Shown here: positions 7,726 to 14,746 of the stretch, piece after piece
Layout of the letters: each line of letters starts with the position of its first letter
Numbering within the stretch: the first letter of the stretch is position 1
Source of the DNA: Prolixibacteraceae bacterium
Lineage (GTDB): Bacteria > Bacteroidota > Bacteroidia > Bacteroidales > Prolixibacteraceae
Assembly (NCBI GenBank): GCA_016930735.1
Contig: JAFGGF010000154.1
Coordinates: forward strand, 1-18,777
Direction of reading: 5' to 3'
Length of the DNA: 18,777 bases
Translations under genes and position numbers: made by a program
Notes under the pieces: generated by a model
The model's input: only the letters and a program-made list of their open reading frames with translations
Told to the model about the DNA's origin: nothing
Databases searched by the model: none

Positions 7726-8712
7726 TTAATTTTGCTTTAATCCGTCGAGTATAATTTCGGTTAAAATTTCGGACAATGTAAATCCCATTGCTTTAATTTG
7801 TTGCGGGATAAAACTGGTTCCGGTCATTCCGGGCGTTGTATTGACCTCAAGAAAATAAAATTCTTCGCCTTTTAAAATATAATCGACCCGGACAATTCCG
7901 GAACAATTGCAAAGGTCGTAGATTTGTGAACTGATTTGCTGGCATTTTTTAAAAAGGTTTTCAGGTAGCCGGGCTGGGGTTATCTCTTCGGTAACTCCTG
8001 CAGTGTATTTGGCTTCAAAATCGAAAAATTCATTTTTAGGTAGAACCTCAGTTATTGGGAAAATATATTCTTTATCGCTGAGTTTAACCAATCCGCAAGT
8101 AAATTCAGTACCTTCAATAAATGCCTCAACTAAAGCTTCGTCGCTCTCCTCAAAAGCTTTATTTATTGCCGGTTCAATTTCAGAAATAGTTTTCACTTTT
8201 GTAACCCCAAAGCTTGATCCGCCGGCATTGGGTTTTATAAACATCGGCAATGAAATTTTTTTAACAATCTGTTCCTGATTTATTTTTTCTCCTTTGGTTA
8301 TTTTGATAGAGTTGGCCATTTTTATACCGAAATTCCTCAGGTAGTTGGAACAATACCATTTATTAAAAGTCAAAGATGATGAATGCAGATCGCAGGTTGA
8401 ATATGGAATCTTCAGCAGTTCTAAATATCCTTGCAGAATACCGTCTTCGCCCGGAGTTCCGTGAATGGTAATATAGGCATAATCGAATTGAATCTTTTTG
8501 TTTTCGAAAGTAAAACTGAAGTCAGATTTATTTATTTCAATTGTTTTACCGTCAATTAAAACCTCCCATTTTTTCCCCTGCAATTTTACCAGCCATGGAA
8601 CAAACCTGCTTTCATCAATAGCCTTAAAAATATTCTCCCCGCTTTTCAATGAAATTACTATTTCTGAAGAATCACCGCCTGTAATAACTGCAATATTTGG
8701 TTTTACTGCCAT
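7726..8712 (-). CDS. ddl: D-alanine--D-alanine ligase
   Basis: This cytoplasmic ATP-grasp enzyme joins two D-alanines to make the dipeptide that MurF adds to the peptidoglycan precursor. The 328-residue length is normal. Diagnostic parts are GGDSSEIVISLKSG (12-25), HGTPGEDGILQG (84-95), the ATP-grasp loop FIKPNAGGSSFGV (158-170), the metal/ATP segment VRVDY (274-278) and FLEVNTTPGMT (287-297). The HGTPGEDG spelling (the usual form is HGxxGEDG) is within family range. The gene is 42 bases downstream of an rluD-type gene and probably in one transcript with it and the PASTA gene, a grouping that links envelope synthesis with rRNA modification. Confidence 0.97.
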   Translation of the reverse strand: MAVKPNIAVITGGDSSEIVISLKSGENIFKAIDESRFVPWLVKLQGKKWEVLIDGKTIEINKSDFSFTFENKKIQFDYAYITIHGTPGEDGILQGYLELLKIPYSTCDLHSSSLTFNKWYCSNYLRNFGIKMANSIKITKGEKINQEQIVKKISLPMFIKPNAGGSSFGVTKVKTISEIEPAINKAFEESDEALVEAFIEGTEFTCGLVKLSDKEYIFPITEVLPKNEFFDFEAKYTAGVTEEITPARLPENLFKKCQQISSQIYDLCNCSGIVRVDYILKGEEFYFLEVNTTPGMTGTSFIPQQIKAMGFTLSEILTEIILDGLKQN

Positions 8713-8754
8713 TTTTCAAATAACTTTAATCCTTGTATATTTAATCCTTAAAAA

Positions 8755-9792
8755 TTATCCTCTGTTACCGATATAATTTCTCCATTTTTCAATCACGTCC
8801 AGCATATCATCAGGCAGGTCAGAATCAAAAATCATTTCCTTCCCTATAGTCGGATGTTTAAATCCCAGTAGCTTAGCATGTAATGCCTGACGCGGGAGGA
8901 TTTTAAAACAATTCTGTACAAATTGTTTATATTTTGTAAAAGTGGTACCTCTCAGAATCTGGTCGCCACCATAGTTTGAATCGTTAAATAACGGATGCCC
9001 CAGGTATTTCATGTGCACTCTTATCTGGTGAGTCCTTCCGGTTTCCAGTTGGCATTCAATCAATGAAACATAGCCGAGTTCTTCCAGAACATTGTAATGT
9101 GTTACAGCATGTTTACCGTATTCTCCATCAGGAAACACGGTAAAAACCTGCCTGTTTGAATAACTTCTACCGATGTTTCCGGTAATGGTTCCGCTTTTTT
9201 CTTTAGGAGCCCCCCAAATCAGAGCCTGGTATTTACGCTTTGAAGTTTTATTGTAAAACTGACCGGCCAGCCTGTTTTTTGCCAGTTCGGTTTTTGCAAC
9301 AACCAATAAACCGGAAGTTTCCTTATCGATGCGGTGAACCAGCCCCGGGCGTGGATCTTTTGAATTAAACAAGGGTAAATCCCTGTAGTAATATGCCAGG
9401 GCATTTACAAGGGTACCTGTATAATTTCCATGACCCGGATGTACAACCAGTCCGGGTTGTTTATTTATTACAACCAACTGATCATCTTCAAAAACAATGT
9501 TTAAAGGAATTTCTTCAGGAACTATTTCAATTTCCCGCCTGGGAAAATCCATTACAATCTGAATTTCGTCACCGGGTTTAACTTTGTAGTTCGATTTGAC
9601 TGAACATTTATTAACAAGGATATTCCCTGCATCGGCGGCAGCCTGAATCCTGCTTCTTGAAGCATTATCAATCCGGTTTGCCAGATATTTGTCAATCCTT
9701 ATAACCGATTGCCCCGGATCAACCTCAATCCGGTAATGCTCCCACAGGCCGTTTTCTTCCGATTCATCAAAATCGACAGGTTTCTCCTGCAT
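8755..9792 (-). CDS. rluD: RluA-family 23S rRNA pseudouridine synthase (RluD-like)
   Basis: This 345-residue enzyme converts specific uridines to pseudouridine; in RluD these are in helix 69 of 23S rRNA. An S4 RNA-binding domain occupies about residues 30-90 (IRIDKYLANR through GDEIQIVMDF). The catalytic domain follows, with PGLVVHPG (113-120) and the active-site motif HRIDKETSGLLVVAKT, whose Asp156 is the catalytic residue. GRTHQIRVH in the second half is also diagnostic. The start is 6 bases after the stop of the PASTA gene, so the two are almost certainly co-translated from one message. The exact target uridines cannot be read from the sequence; S4-domain presence and length favour RluD over RluA or RluC. 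Confidence 0.92.
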   Translation of the reverse strand: MQEKPVDFDESEENGLWEHYRIEVDPGQSVIRIDKYLANRIDNASRSRIQAAADAGNILVNKCSVKSNYKVKPGDEIQIVMDFPRREIEIVPEEIPLNIVFEDDQLVVINKQPGLVVHPGHGNYTGTLVNALAYYYRDLPLFNSKDPRPGLVHRIDKETSGLLVVAKTELAKNRLAGQFYNKTSKRKYQALIWGAPKEKSGTITGNIGRSYSNRQVFTVFPDGEYGKHAVTHYNVLEELGYVSLIECQLETGRTHQIRVHMKYLGHPLFNDSNYGGDQILRGTTFTKYKQFVQNCFKILPRQALHAKLLGFKHPTIGKEMIFDSDLPDDMLDVIEKWRNYIGNRG

Positions 9793-9798
9793 AGTAAT

Positions 9799-10599
9799 CT
9801 AATTTTCGATTGCTTTCCTTAATTTTTCTTCATCAACCGTAACCCACATATCAACAGATATTCCCGGCTCTATCATCGGTGTGATTTCCGGATCGGGCAA
9901 TTGCTTCCACAGCCGGGCATTTGCCGAATCTCTTGATGTAACTATTGTTTCATCATAAATAATTACCCCTTGATTTAGCATTGCATCTTTAATCAGGATT
10001 TTTGCATCTTCAATACTCAATCCTTTAAGGTCAGGTAACGGGATTTTTTCAAACCCTGAACCTTTTCCAACCACAAGATCAATTATTGCTCCCTTGTTTA
10101 GCTCATCACCTTCAAAAACTTCCACTGAATCTGAAATTGCGTTTAAAACGAGTGTATTGAATTCAGAAGGTCTGTATGTAATTTCACCCAGTTGTAAGCC
10201 AATATTTTCAATAACTGCCTGTGCCTGCCTGAATGATATATACCTGAGTTTTGGCAGAATAACTTTTTCGGGTGCCATTGCATTTATTGTTAAAAGGATT
10301 GTCCTGCCCTGTTTAACTTCAAAACCCGGTTTGGGAACCTGGTCAATAACACTTCCGGGAGTTTGAGTGCCTATATAAACAGAGTCTGTAATTTCGAAAT
10401 TCAGCTTTGCAGAATGAACTTTTTCTGCAATTTCATTTTCCTGCAAACCGATTAAATCCGGTACAAGATATCCCTGCCCATGATGGGTATATATTCTAAT
10501 TCCGATCATTGTAAAAGTGATAAGTAAAATCAGTATACCTACAGCAATTATAAGATTTTTTAAAAAGTCACGGCTTAAAAGAAATTTCTTCAGACTCAT
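9799..10599 (-). CDS. Membrane-anchored PASTA-domain protein
   Basis: This 266-residue protein has a short cytoplasmic tail, one membrane helix (about residues 14-35) and then three PASTA repeats outside the membrane (about 44-110, 112-180 and 185-258). Each opens with a segment like VPDLIGL or LPDLKGL. PASTA domains are known from penicillin-binding proteins and from PknB/Stk1 kinases, where some bind muropeptides. Here there is no kinase or transpeptidase domain, so the protein is a stand-alone PASTA protein, a common form in Bacteroidota. Its position 6 bases ahead of rluD and in the same run as ddl suggests a link with cell-wall metabolism, but no function has been shown that I can name. 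Confidence 0.9.
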   Translation of the reverse strand: MSLKKFLLSRDFLKNLIIAVGILILLITFTMIGIRIYTHHGQGYLVPDLIGLQENEIAEKVHSAKLNFEITDSVYIGTQTPGSVIDQVPKPGFEVKQGRTILLTINAMAPEKVILPKLRYISFRQAQAVIENIGLQLGEITYRPSEFNTLVLNAISDSVEVFEGDELNKGAIIDLVVGKGSGFEKIPLPDLKGLSIEDAKILIKDAMLNQGVIIYDETIVTSRDSANARLWKQLPDPEITPMIEPGISVDMWVTVDEEKLRKAIEN

Positions 10600-10628
10600 A
10601 GTTTTTTGATTGGCAATCCATTTTAAAA

Positions 10629-10656
10629 CAAAAATACGCGAAAAATAGTATTACAG
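10629..10656 (-). promoter_or_regulatory. Possible promoter of the PASTA-rluD-ddl operon
   Basis: On the minus strand, TATTTTTG (10629-10636) is an exact TAnnTTTG element about 30 bases before the PASTA start. The -33 element is uncertain: CTG lies 17 bases upstream (10654-10656), and a proper TTG lies 24 bases upstream (10661-10663), which is long. Confidence 0.42.
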
Positions 10657-10724
10657 CCCTCAATTTATTTTTTTTTGAATGATTTTCAAAAACATCAGAA
10701 AGGTATTTTAGTTAACCGGCTGAA

Positions 10725-11849
10725 TTAATATATTTTAACCGGATTATAAAGAGTATCGCGAAGGACTGGCGTGAGATTTACTGCCTTTATAATATTCACG
10801 AGTTCTTCGGTTGTGGCATTTGGATTTTGTTCTTTTGAACCGGCCATAGAATATATTTTTGTCGAATCATCAATGGTACCGTCCAGGTCATCAACACCAA
10901 AAGAAAGTGAAAGTTGAGCAACTTCTTTCCCGATCATTGGCCAATATGCTTTCAAATGCGGAATATTATCGAGGAAGATTCGGGAAACTGCATAGTTTTT
11001 TAAGTCTTCTATAACCGTTGTTTCCTTAATATGGGAGAATAAATTATTGTAGTTTTTGAATTTTAAAGGAATAAATGCATTAAATCCATGTGTTTTATCC
11101 TGAAGGTTTCGCAACCGTTCCATATGGTCGATCCGATGTTCGTACGATTCTTTTAATCCGTATAAAATTGTGGCATTTGTTGGGATCCCCTGATTGTGGG
11201 CTGTTTCATGTATTTTCAACCAATCGGAGGAAGAAGTTTTATCAGGGCAGATTTCTGCACGTAATTTTTCATCAAAAATTTCGGCACCACCACCAGGCAT
11301 CGAGTTTAATCCGGCTTCCTTTAAAAGTTGTAATCCCTTTTGATATGATTCACCTGCCATCCTGCACATCTGGTCAATTTCAACTGCGGTAAAAGCCTTA
11401 ATGTGCAAATGGGGAGCAACTTTTTTTATTGCCCTAAGCATATCGGTGTAAAAATAGAGGTTGCGGTCGGGGTGGACGCCACCTACAATATGTACTTCTG
11501 AAACATTTTCCTTTAAATGATTTTTTACTTTTTCGATAATTTCATCGATACTGCATTCCCAGGCATCTTTTTGCCCGGCTCTTCTCCTGTATGAGCAAAA
11601 TTTGCAGTGGTTAATACAAATATTGGTTGGTTCTATGTGAAAATTCCTATTGAAGTAAACATATTGGGCACTTTGTTTCTTTTTAACTTCGAAGGCCAAG
11701 ATGCCTAAGAGAGCCAGGTTTGAACTATTATAAAGTTCAAGAGCATCTTCAGTTGAGAGCCTTTCCCCGGCGAAAATTTTTTCAGTAATAATCCTGATTT
11801 CCGGCGATAATTGAATCTGTTTAATCAGAGTTGAAGCATATTTGTTCAT
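10725..11849 (-). CDS. mqnE: Aminofutalosine synthase (radical SAM, menaquinone synthesis)
   Basis: This is a 374-residue radical SAM enzyme. The iron-sulfur motif is C78-x3-C82-x2-C85 (CINHCKFC), the pattern of the MqnE/MqnC/CofH group. GGVHP, KAFTAVEI (about 151-158) and PGGGAEIF (185-192) point to MqnE, which couples an enolpyruvyl-benzoate ether with the SAM adenosyl group to make aminofutalosine in the futalosine route to menaquinone. MqnC, the close paralogue, usually reads QGG and GGGAEIL at these places. I chose the ATG at 11849; the longer frame starts with TTG inside the T-tail of the rpmH terminator and is unlikely. Other mqn genes are not in the window. The gene appears to be transcribed on its own. 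Confidence 0.9.
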   Translation of the reverse strand: MNKYASTLIKQIQLSPEIRIITEKIFAGERLSTEDALELYNSSNLALLGILAFEVKKKQSAQYVYFNRNFHIEPTNICINHCKFCSYRRRAGQKDAWECSIDEIIEKVKNHLKENVSEVHIVGGVHPDRNLYFYTDMLRAIKKVAPHLHIKAFTAVEIDQMCRMAGESYQKGLQLLKEAGLNSMPGGGAEIFDEKLRAEICPDKTSSSDWLKIHETAHNQGIPTNATILYGLKESYEHRIDHMERLRNLQDKTHGFNAFIPLKFKNYNNLFSHIKETTVIEDLKNYAVSRIFLDNIPHLKAYWPMIGKEVAQLSLSFGVDDLDGTIDDSTKIYSMAGSKEQNPNATTEELVNIIKAVNLTPVLRDTLYNPVKIY

Positions 11850-11880
11850 ACTGCGGTTTTCATAAATACCATATATGTAT

Positions 11881-11915
11881 AAACACAAAAAGGTAAAGAA
11901 TTTGTTCTTTACCTT
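11881..11915 (-). terminator. Strong intrinsic terminator after rpmH
   Basis: A perfect 11-bp stem (11890-11900 with 11905-11915, AAGGTAAAGAA and its complement) has a 4-base loop. On the minus strand it is followed by TTTTTGTGTTT. It begins 24 bases after the rpmH stop and isolates rpmH from mqnE. Confidence 0.85.
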
Positions 11916-11939
11916 CCCGATAAAATGAAAAAACCAATT

Positions 11940-12098
11940 TTATTTTTTATGTCTCGGTTCGTCCGAAACAGTAAGTTTTTTTCTTCCTTTAGCACGGCGT
12001 GCTTTTAATACTTTCCTGCCGTTTGCAGTTGACATTCTTTCCCTGAAGCCGTGTTTGTTTTTCCTTTTCCTGTTCGATGGTTGAAATGTCCGTTTCAT
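11940..12098 (-). CDS. rpmH: 50S ribosomal protein L34
   Basis: This 52-residue, strongly basic protein starts MKRTFQPSNRKRKNKHGFRE and contains the L34 signature STANGRKVLKARRAKGRKKL. It ends with a short extension, TVSDEPRHKK, of a kind seen in Bacteroidota. L34 is a small structural protein of the large ribosomal subunit. The start is unambiguous, because the MKRTFQPS opening is near universal. The gene is monocistronic: it has a consensus promoter about 45-75 bases upstream (12144-12174) and a strong terminator 24 bases downstream. In many bacteria rpmH heads the rnpA-yidC region near dnaA; none of those genes is adjacent here, where mqnE follows. Confidence 0.98.
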   Translation of the reverse strand: MKRTFQPSNRKRKNKHGFRERMSTANGRKVLKARRAKGRKKLTVSDEPRHKK

Positions 12099-12143
12099 CT
12101 TTATTTATATATAGTTATATGTTGTTCCTAAAATTTCGGACTG

Positions 12144-12174
12144 CAAAAATAACCGTTTTTTTTATTCTTCCAAA
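12144..12174 (-). promoter_or_regulatory. Promoter of rpmH
   Basis: On the minus strand, TTTG (12171-12174), a 19-base spacer and TATTTTTG (12144-12151) match both elements of the Bacteroidota consensus exactly. The predicted leader is about 40 bases. The -33 element lies only about 25 bases from the end of the upstream transporter gene. Confidence 0.75.
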
Positions 12175-12196
12175 ACTAATGGGTTTTTTAATGTAG

Positions 12197-12565
12197 TTAT
12201 TTTGAAAATATCATTTTGGCAGCTGCAAGCAGCAACAATACTCCAAATATTTTCCTAAGCAGTTTATCAGGCAGGTTAACCGAAATTAAGGAGCCAAAAT
12301 AGGCGCCAACAAAGAACATAACAGCAAGAATCAAAGCTACTTTCCAGTTTACATACCCTTCTTTGTAATAATTCCATGCAGCCAATATCCCGATAGGTGG
12401 TATCATAAAAGCAAGGCTTGTCCCCTGGGCTTCGTGCTGCGACATTCCCATTATAAATATCAGCGCCGGAATTACGATGATGGCACCACCAACTCCCAGT
12501 ATCCCTGCAAGTAGCCCTGAAAGTAATCCGATGATAATCAGTAATATAATTTGAAAAACAGTCAT
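12197..12565 (-). CDS. Half-length TauE/SafE-family membrane transporter
   Basis: This 122-residue protein has about four membrane helices and corresponds to one half of a TauE/SafE (TSUP) permease. The family motif GLLAGILGVGGAIIVIP lies at about residues 17-33, and QGTSLAF at about 47-53. Family members export sulfite, sulfoacetate or related organic anions; full-length ones are about 250 residues with two inverted copies of this unit. The half-size form would have to dimerise to make a transporter. It starts 19 bases after the response-regulator gene and probably belongs to the same operon as the two-component system, so the kinase may control it. Substrate is unknown. The frame is intact, with stop codon and no sign of a missing second half downstream. 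Confidence 0.85.
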   Translation of the reverse strand: MTVFQIILLIIIGLLSGLLAGILGVGGAIIVIPALIFIMGMSQHEAQGTSLAFMIPPIGILAAWNYYKEGYVNWKVALILAVMFFVGAYFGSLISVNLPDKLLRKIFGVLLLLAAAKMIFSK

Positions 12566-12584
12566 TGTTTTTATTATTTATTTG

Positions 12585-13292
12585 CTATTTTTTGATGTTA
12601 AACCTGAATCCGATCCCATGGACATTTACTATTTTTATATCCGGATCGTTTTTAAAATATTTCCTTAACCTTGAAATAAAAACATCAAGGCTTCTGCCCA
12701 GGAAGTAGTCATCGGAACCCCAAATTCGTTTTAAAATCTCACTTCTGCCAAGTATTTTATTCGGATTACCGGAAAAAAACGAAATTAACTCAGCTTCCTT
12801 TAAAGTCAGGCTTTTTGGAATATTGTTAAAAATTAGCAATAGTTCTTCAGGTTTAAAAATGTATTTCCCTATGCTTATTTCAACAGGTGCATTATTTTCA
12901 TCGGAAGGTAAATAGGCATGGCTGCGTTTCAGGAATATCCTTATTTTCAGCAATAATTCTTCCATGCTGAATGGTTTGGTAATATAGTCGTCGCCTCCAA
13001 TAGTTAATCCTTTAATTTTATCTTCAGTCATTGATCGGGCTGTCAGGAAAATAATGGGTGTACTTTGATCAATTTCCCGTATTTCCCTGGCAACAGTAAA
13101 TCCGTCTTTTTTCGGCAGCATAATATCCAGTATAATTACAGAATATTTGTTTGAATTATAAAGTTCAAGGGCTTTTAACCCATCTTCTGCAATATTAACT
13201 TCAAATTCTTTTTGAGCCAGATTATCTTTGACAATAAAGCTTAAAGCCTGATCGTCTTCTACCAAAAGGATTTTTATATTATTGCCTTCCAT
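12585..13292 (-). CDS. OmpR-family response regulator (RprY-like)
   Basis: This 235-residue DNA-binding regulator has an N-terminal receiver domain (about 6-118) with acidic pocket ED-D (12-14), phospho-acceptor Asp56 in ILDIMLPKKDG, Thr84 and Lys106 in ITKPFSMEELL. A C-terminal winged helix (about 135-233) follows, with the recognition region near GRSLDVFISRLRKYF. The receiver, especially LPKKDGFT and TKPFSMEELLL, resembles RprY of Bacteroides, so RprX/RprY-like is a reasonable label. The stop of the partner histidine kinase is 4 bases upstream of its start, so the two are translationally linked. The genes it controls are not evident; the transporter downstream is a candidate. Confidence 0.93.
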   Translation of the reverse strand: MEGNNIKILLVEDDQALSFIVKDNLAQKEFEVNIAEDGLKALELYNSNKYSVIILDIMLPKKDGFTVAREIREIDQSTPIIFLTARSMTEDKIKGLTIGGDDYITKPFSMEELLLKIRIFLKRSHAYLPSDENNAPVEISIGKYIFKPEELLLIFNNIPKSLTLKEAELISFFSGNPNKILGRSEILKRIWGSDDYFLGRSLDVFISRLRKYFKNDPDIKIVNVHGIGFRFNIKK

Positions 13293-13296
13293 ACAA

Positions 13297-14583
13297 TTAA
13301 TTCGATGGTATTAAAATAGAAAAAATACTTCCACCTTCAGGATTATCTTTAATCTTAATGTTCCAGTTGTGTGCCCCGATTATTTTTTTTACATAATCGA
13401 GACCAAGCCCAAATCCTTTTACATTGTGTACATTTCCTGTCGGTACACGGTAAAATTTTTTAAATATTTTTTTCTTTGCATAGTCAGGGATACCAATACC
13501 GTTATCTTCAAAAATTATAAATATATTTTTAGTTTGTTTTTCTATCCTGACTGAAATTTCAGGAACTTTTTCACAATATTTTACAGCATTTTCAAGGATA
13601 TTAAAAAAAACATGGGTAATATGAAATTTATCTGCAAAAACTGTTTCGTTTACTGCCAGGGGAGTAAAACTAACCTGTGATTTAACACCGTTTGATGTAT
13701 GTTTAAACTGGTCGATAATATTTTCAACAAAGACGTTCAAATTTATTTCTTCAGGATTCAGTTGTATTTTATTTTTTTCAAGTGATGCAAGGCTTAAAAC
13801 TTTTTCCACATTTTTTGACAACCGTTGGTTTTGTTCCTCAATAATAGCAGCGTATTTGAGTAAACGTTCGGGCGATTCAATAATCTTTGGATCATTTAAT
13901 ACCCTTGAAGATAATCCAATAGCAGAAATGGGCGTTTTCAGCTCATGTGTCAGGTTGTTTATAAAATTCTTCTGGACTTCGGAAAGCTTTCTTTGTTTGA
14001 TGATAATATAAAAAGTGTATCCAAAAAACAGGACTACGATCATTAAAAGGATAGTGAAAATATAGGATCCTTTCATACGGGAATTAAAATACTGAGATCG
14101 TTTTGGAAAAAGAACCCCGAAATAATACGTGTATTTATCGCTTTTTGGAAGGTTATAACTTTTTATTTGTTTACAGGTATCGGCGTCGGCACAAATATAA
14201 GCTCCGTATTTCATACTATCAGAATCACAATCGTAAACAGCAAATTCAAAATCGGTATTGATTCCGTGTTTTTTAAATTCTTCAATTAAATGAAATTTTA
14301 AAACCTCACCATCGATAATATCATTAACATTTACAATGTAATAATCGTTTGAAACCCTTTCGATAGGTTCAAGGCTTTCAAAATCAGCCGACTGCCCGTA
14401 ATATGATTTATTGTATTCGAGTAACTGCCAGGTGACTTCCTTTAATGCAATCTGTGTACTTTCGTTGAATTGTTTTTCACTTAAATCAAACCTGCTTTTT
14501 AAGATAACCGATTGTACAGCAAAAATCCCAATAACCACAATTATTGCAAAAGCAATGATATATTTTAATGTATTTTGTTTCAT
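13297..14583 (-). CDS. Membrane sensor histidine kinase (RprX-like)
   Basis: This is a 428-residue sensor kinase. TM1 (about 8-27) and TM2 (about 173-195) bracket a periplasmic domain of about 145 residues. No HAMP is evident: TM2 leads within about 15 residues into the HisKA domain, with NNLTHELKTPISA and phospho-accepting His213. The ATPase domain has the N-box FFNILENAVKYC (about 326-337), EDNGIGIP (359-366), an F-box region KKFYRV and GFGLGL (390-395), so it should be active. The periplasmic domain carries three cysteines (119, 131, 137) and no family I recognise. It is first in an apparent kinase-regulator-transporter operon, divergent from the DUF1573 gene with 163 bases between. The stimulus is unknown. 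Confidence 0.92.
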   Translation of the reverse strand: MKQNTLKYIIAFAIIVVIGIFAVQSVILKSRFDLSEKQFNESTQIALKEVTWQLLEYNKSYYGQSADFESLEPIERVSNDYYIVNVNDIIDGEVLKFHLIEEFKKHGINTDFEFAVYDCDSDSMKYGAYICADADTCKQIKSYNLPKSDKYTYYFGVLFPKRSQYFNSRMKGSYIFTILLMIVVLFFGYTFYIIIKQRKLSEVQKNFINNLTHELKTPISAIGLSSRVLNDPKIIESPERLLKYAAIIEEQNQRLSKNVEKVLSLASLEKNKIQLNPEEINLNVFVENIIDQFKHTSNGVKSQVSFTPLAVNETVFADKFHITHVFFNILENAVKYCEKVPEISVRIEKQTKNIFIIFEDNGIGIPDYAKKKIFKKFYRVPTGNVHNVKGFGLGLDYVKKIIGAHNWNIKIKDNPEGGSIFSILIPSN

Positions 14584-14696
14584 TTCCGCTAAAATGCATC
14601 AGGCTAATCTATGCAATAAAATCTGTTTAAAATCCCGATTAACAAATTATTAACAAATAAATCAGCCAATTAACAAAATATTTGATTTTACATCGC

Positions 14697-14704
14697 TAAT
14701 TTTG
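14697..14704 (+). promoter_or_regulatory. Possible -7 element for the DUF1573 gene
   Basis: TAATTTTG matches TAnnTTTG and lies 42 bases before the ATG at 14747 in the divergent intergenic region. There is no TTG at the usual distance, so the promoter is incomplete by consensus. Confidence 0.35.
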
Positions 14705-14746
14705 TTTTCGGCTAATTGAAATGATTTTATTATAAAATTAATAATT

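Noticed and set aside
10712..10742. Repeated TTAACCGG near the end of mqnE as a possible terminator
   Set aside because: The two copies are direct, not inverted, and cannot form a stem.
11850..11888. Longer N-terminus for MqnE starting with TTG at 11888
   Set aside because: The extra residues would begin in the T-tail of the rpmH terminator and do not resemble the family's N-terminus; the ATG at 11849 fits better.
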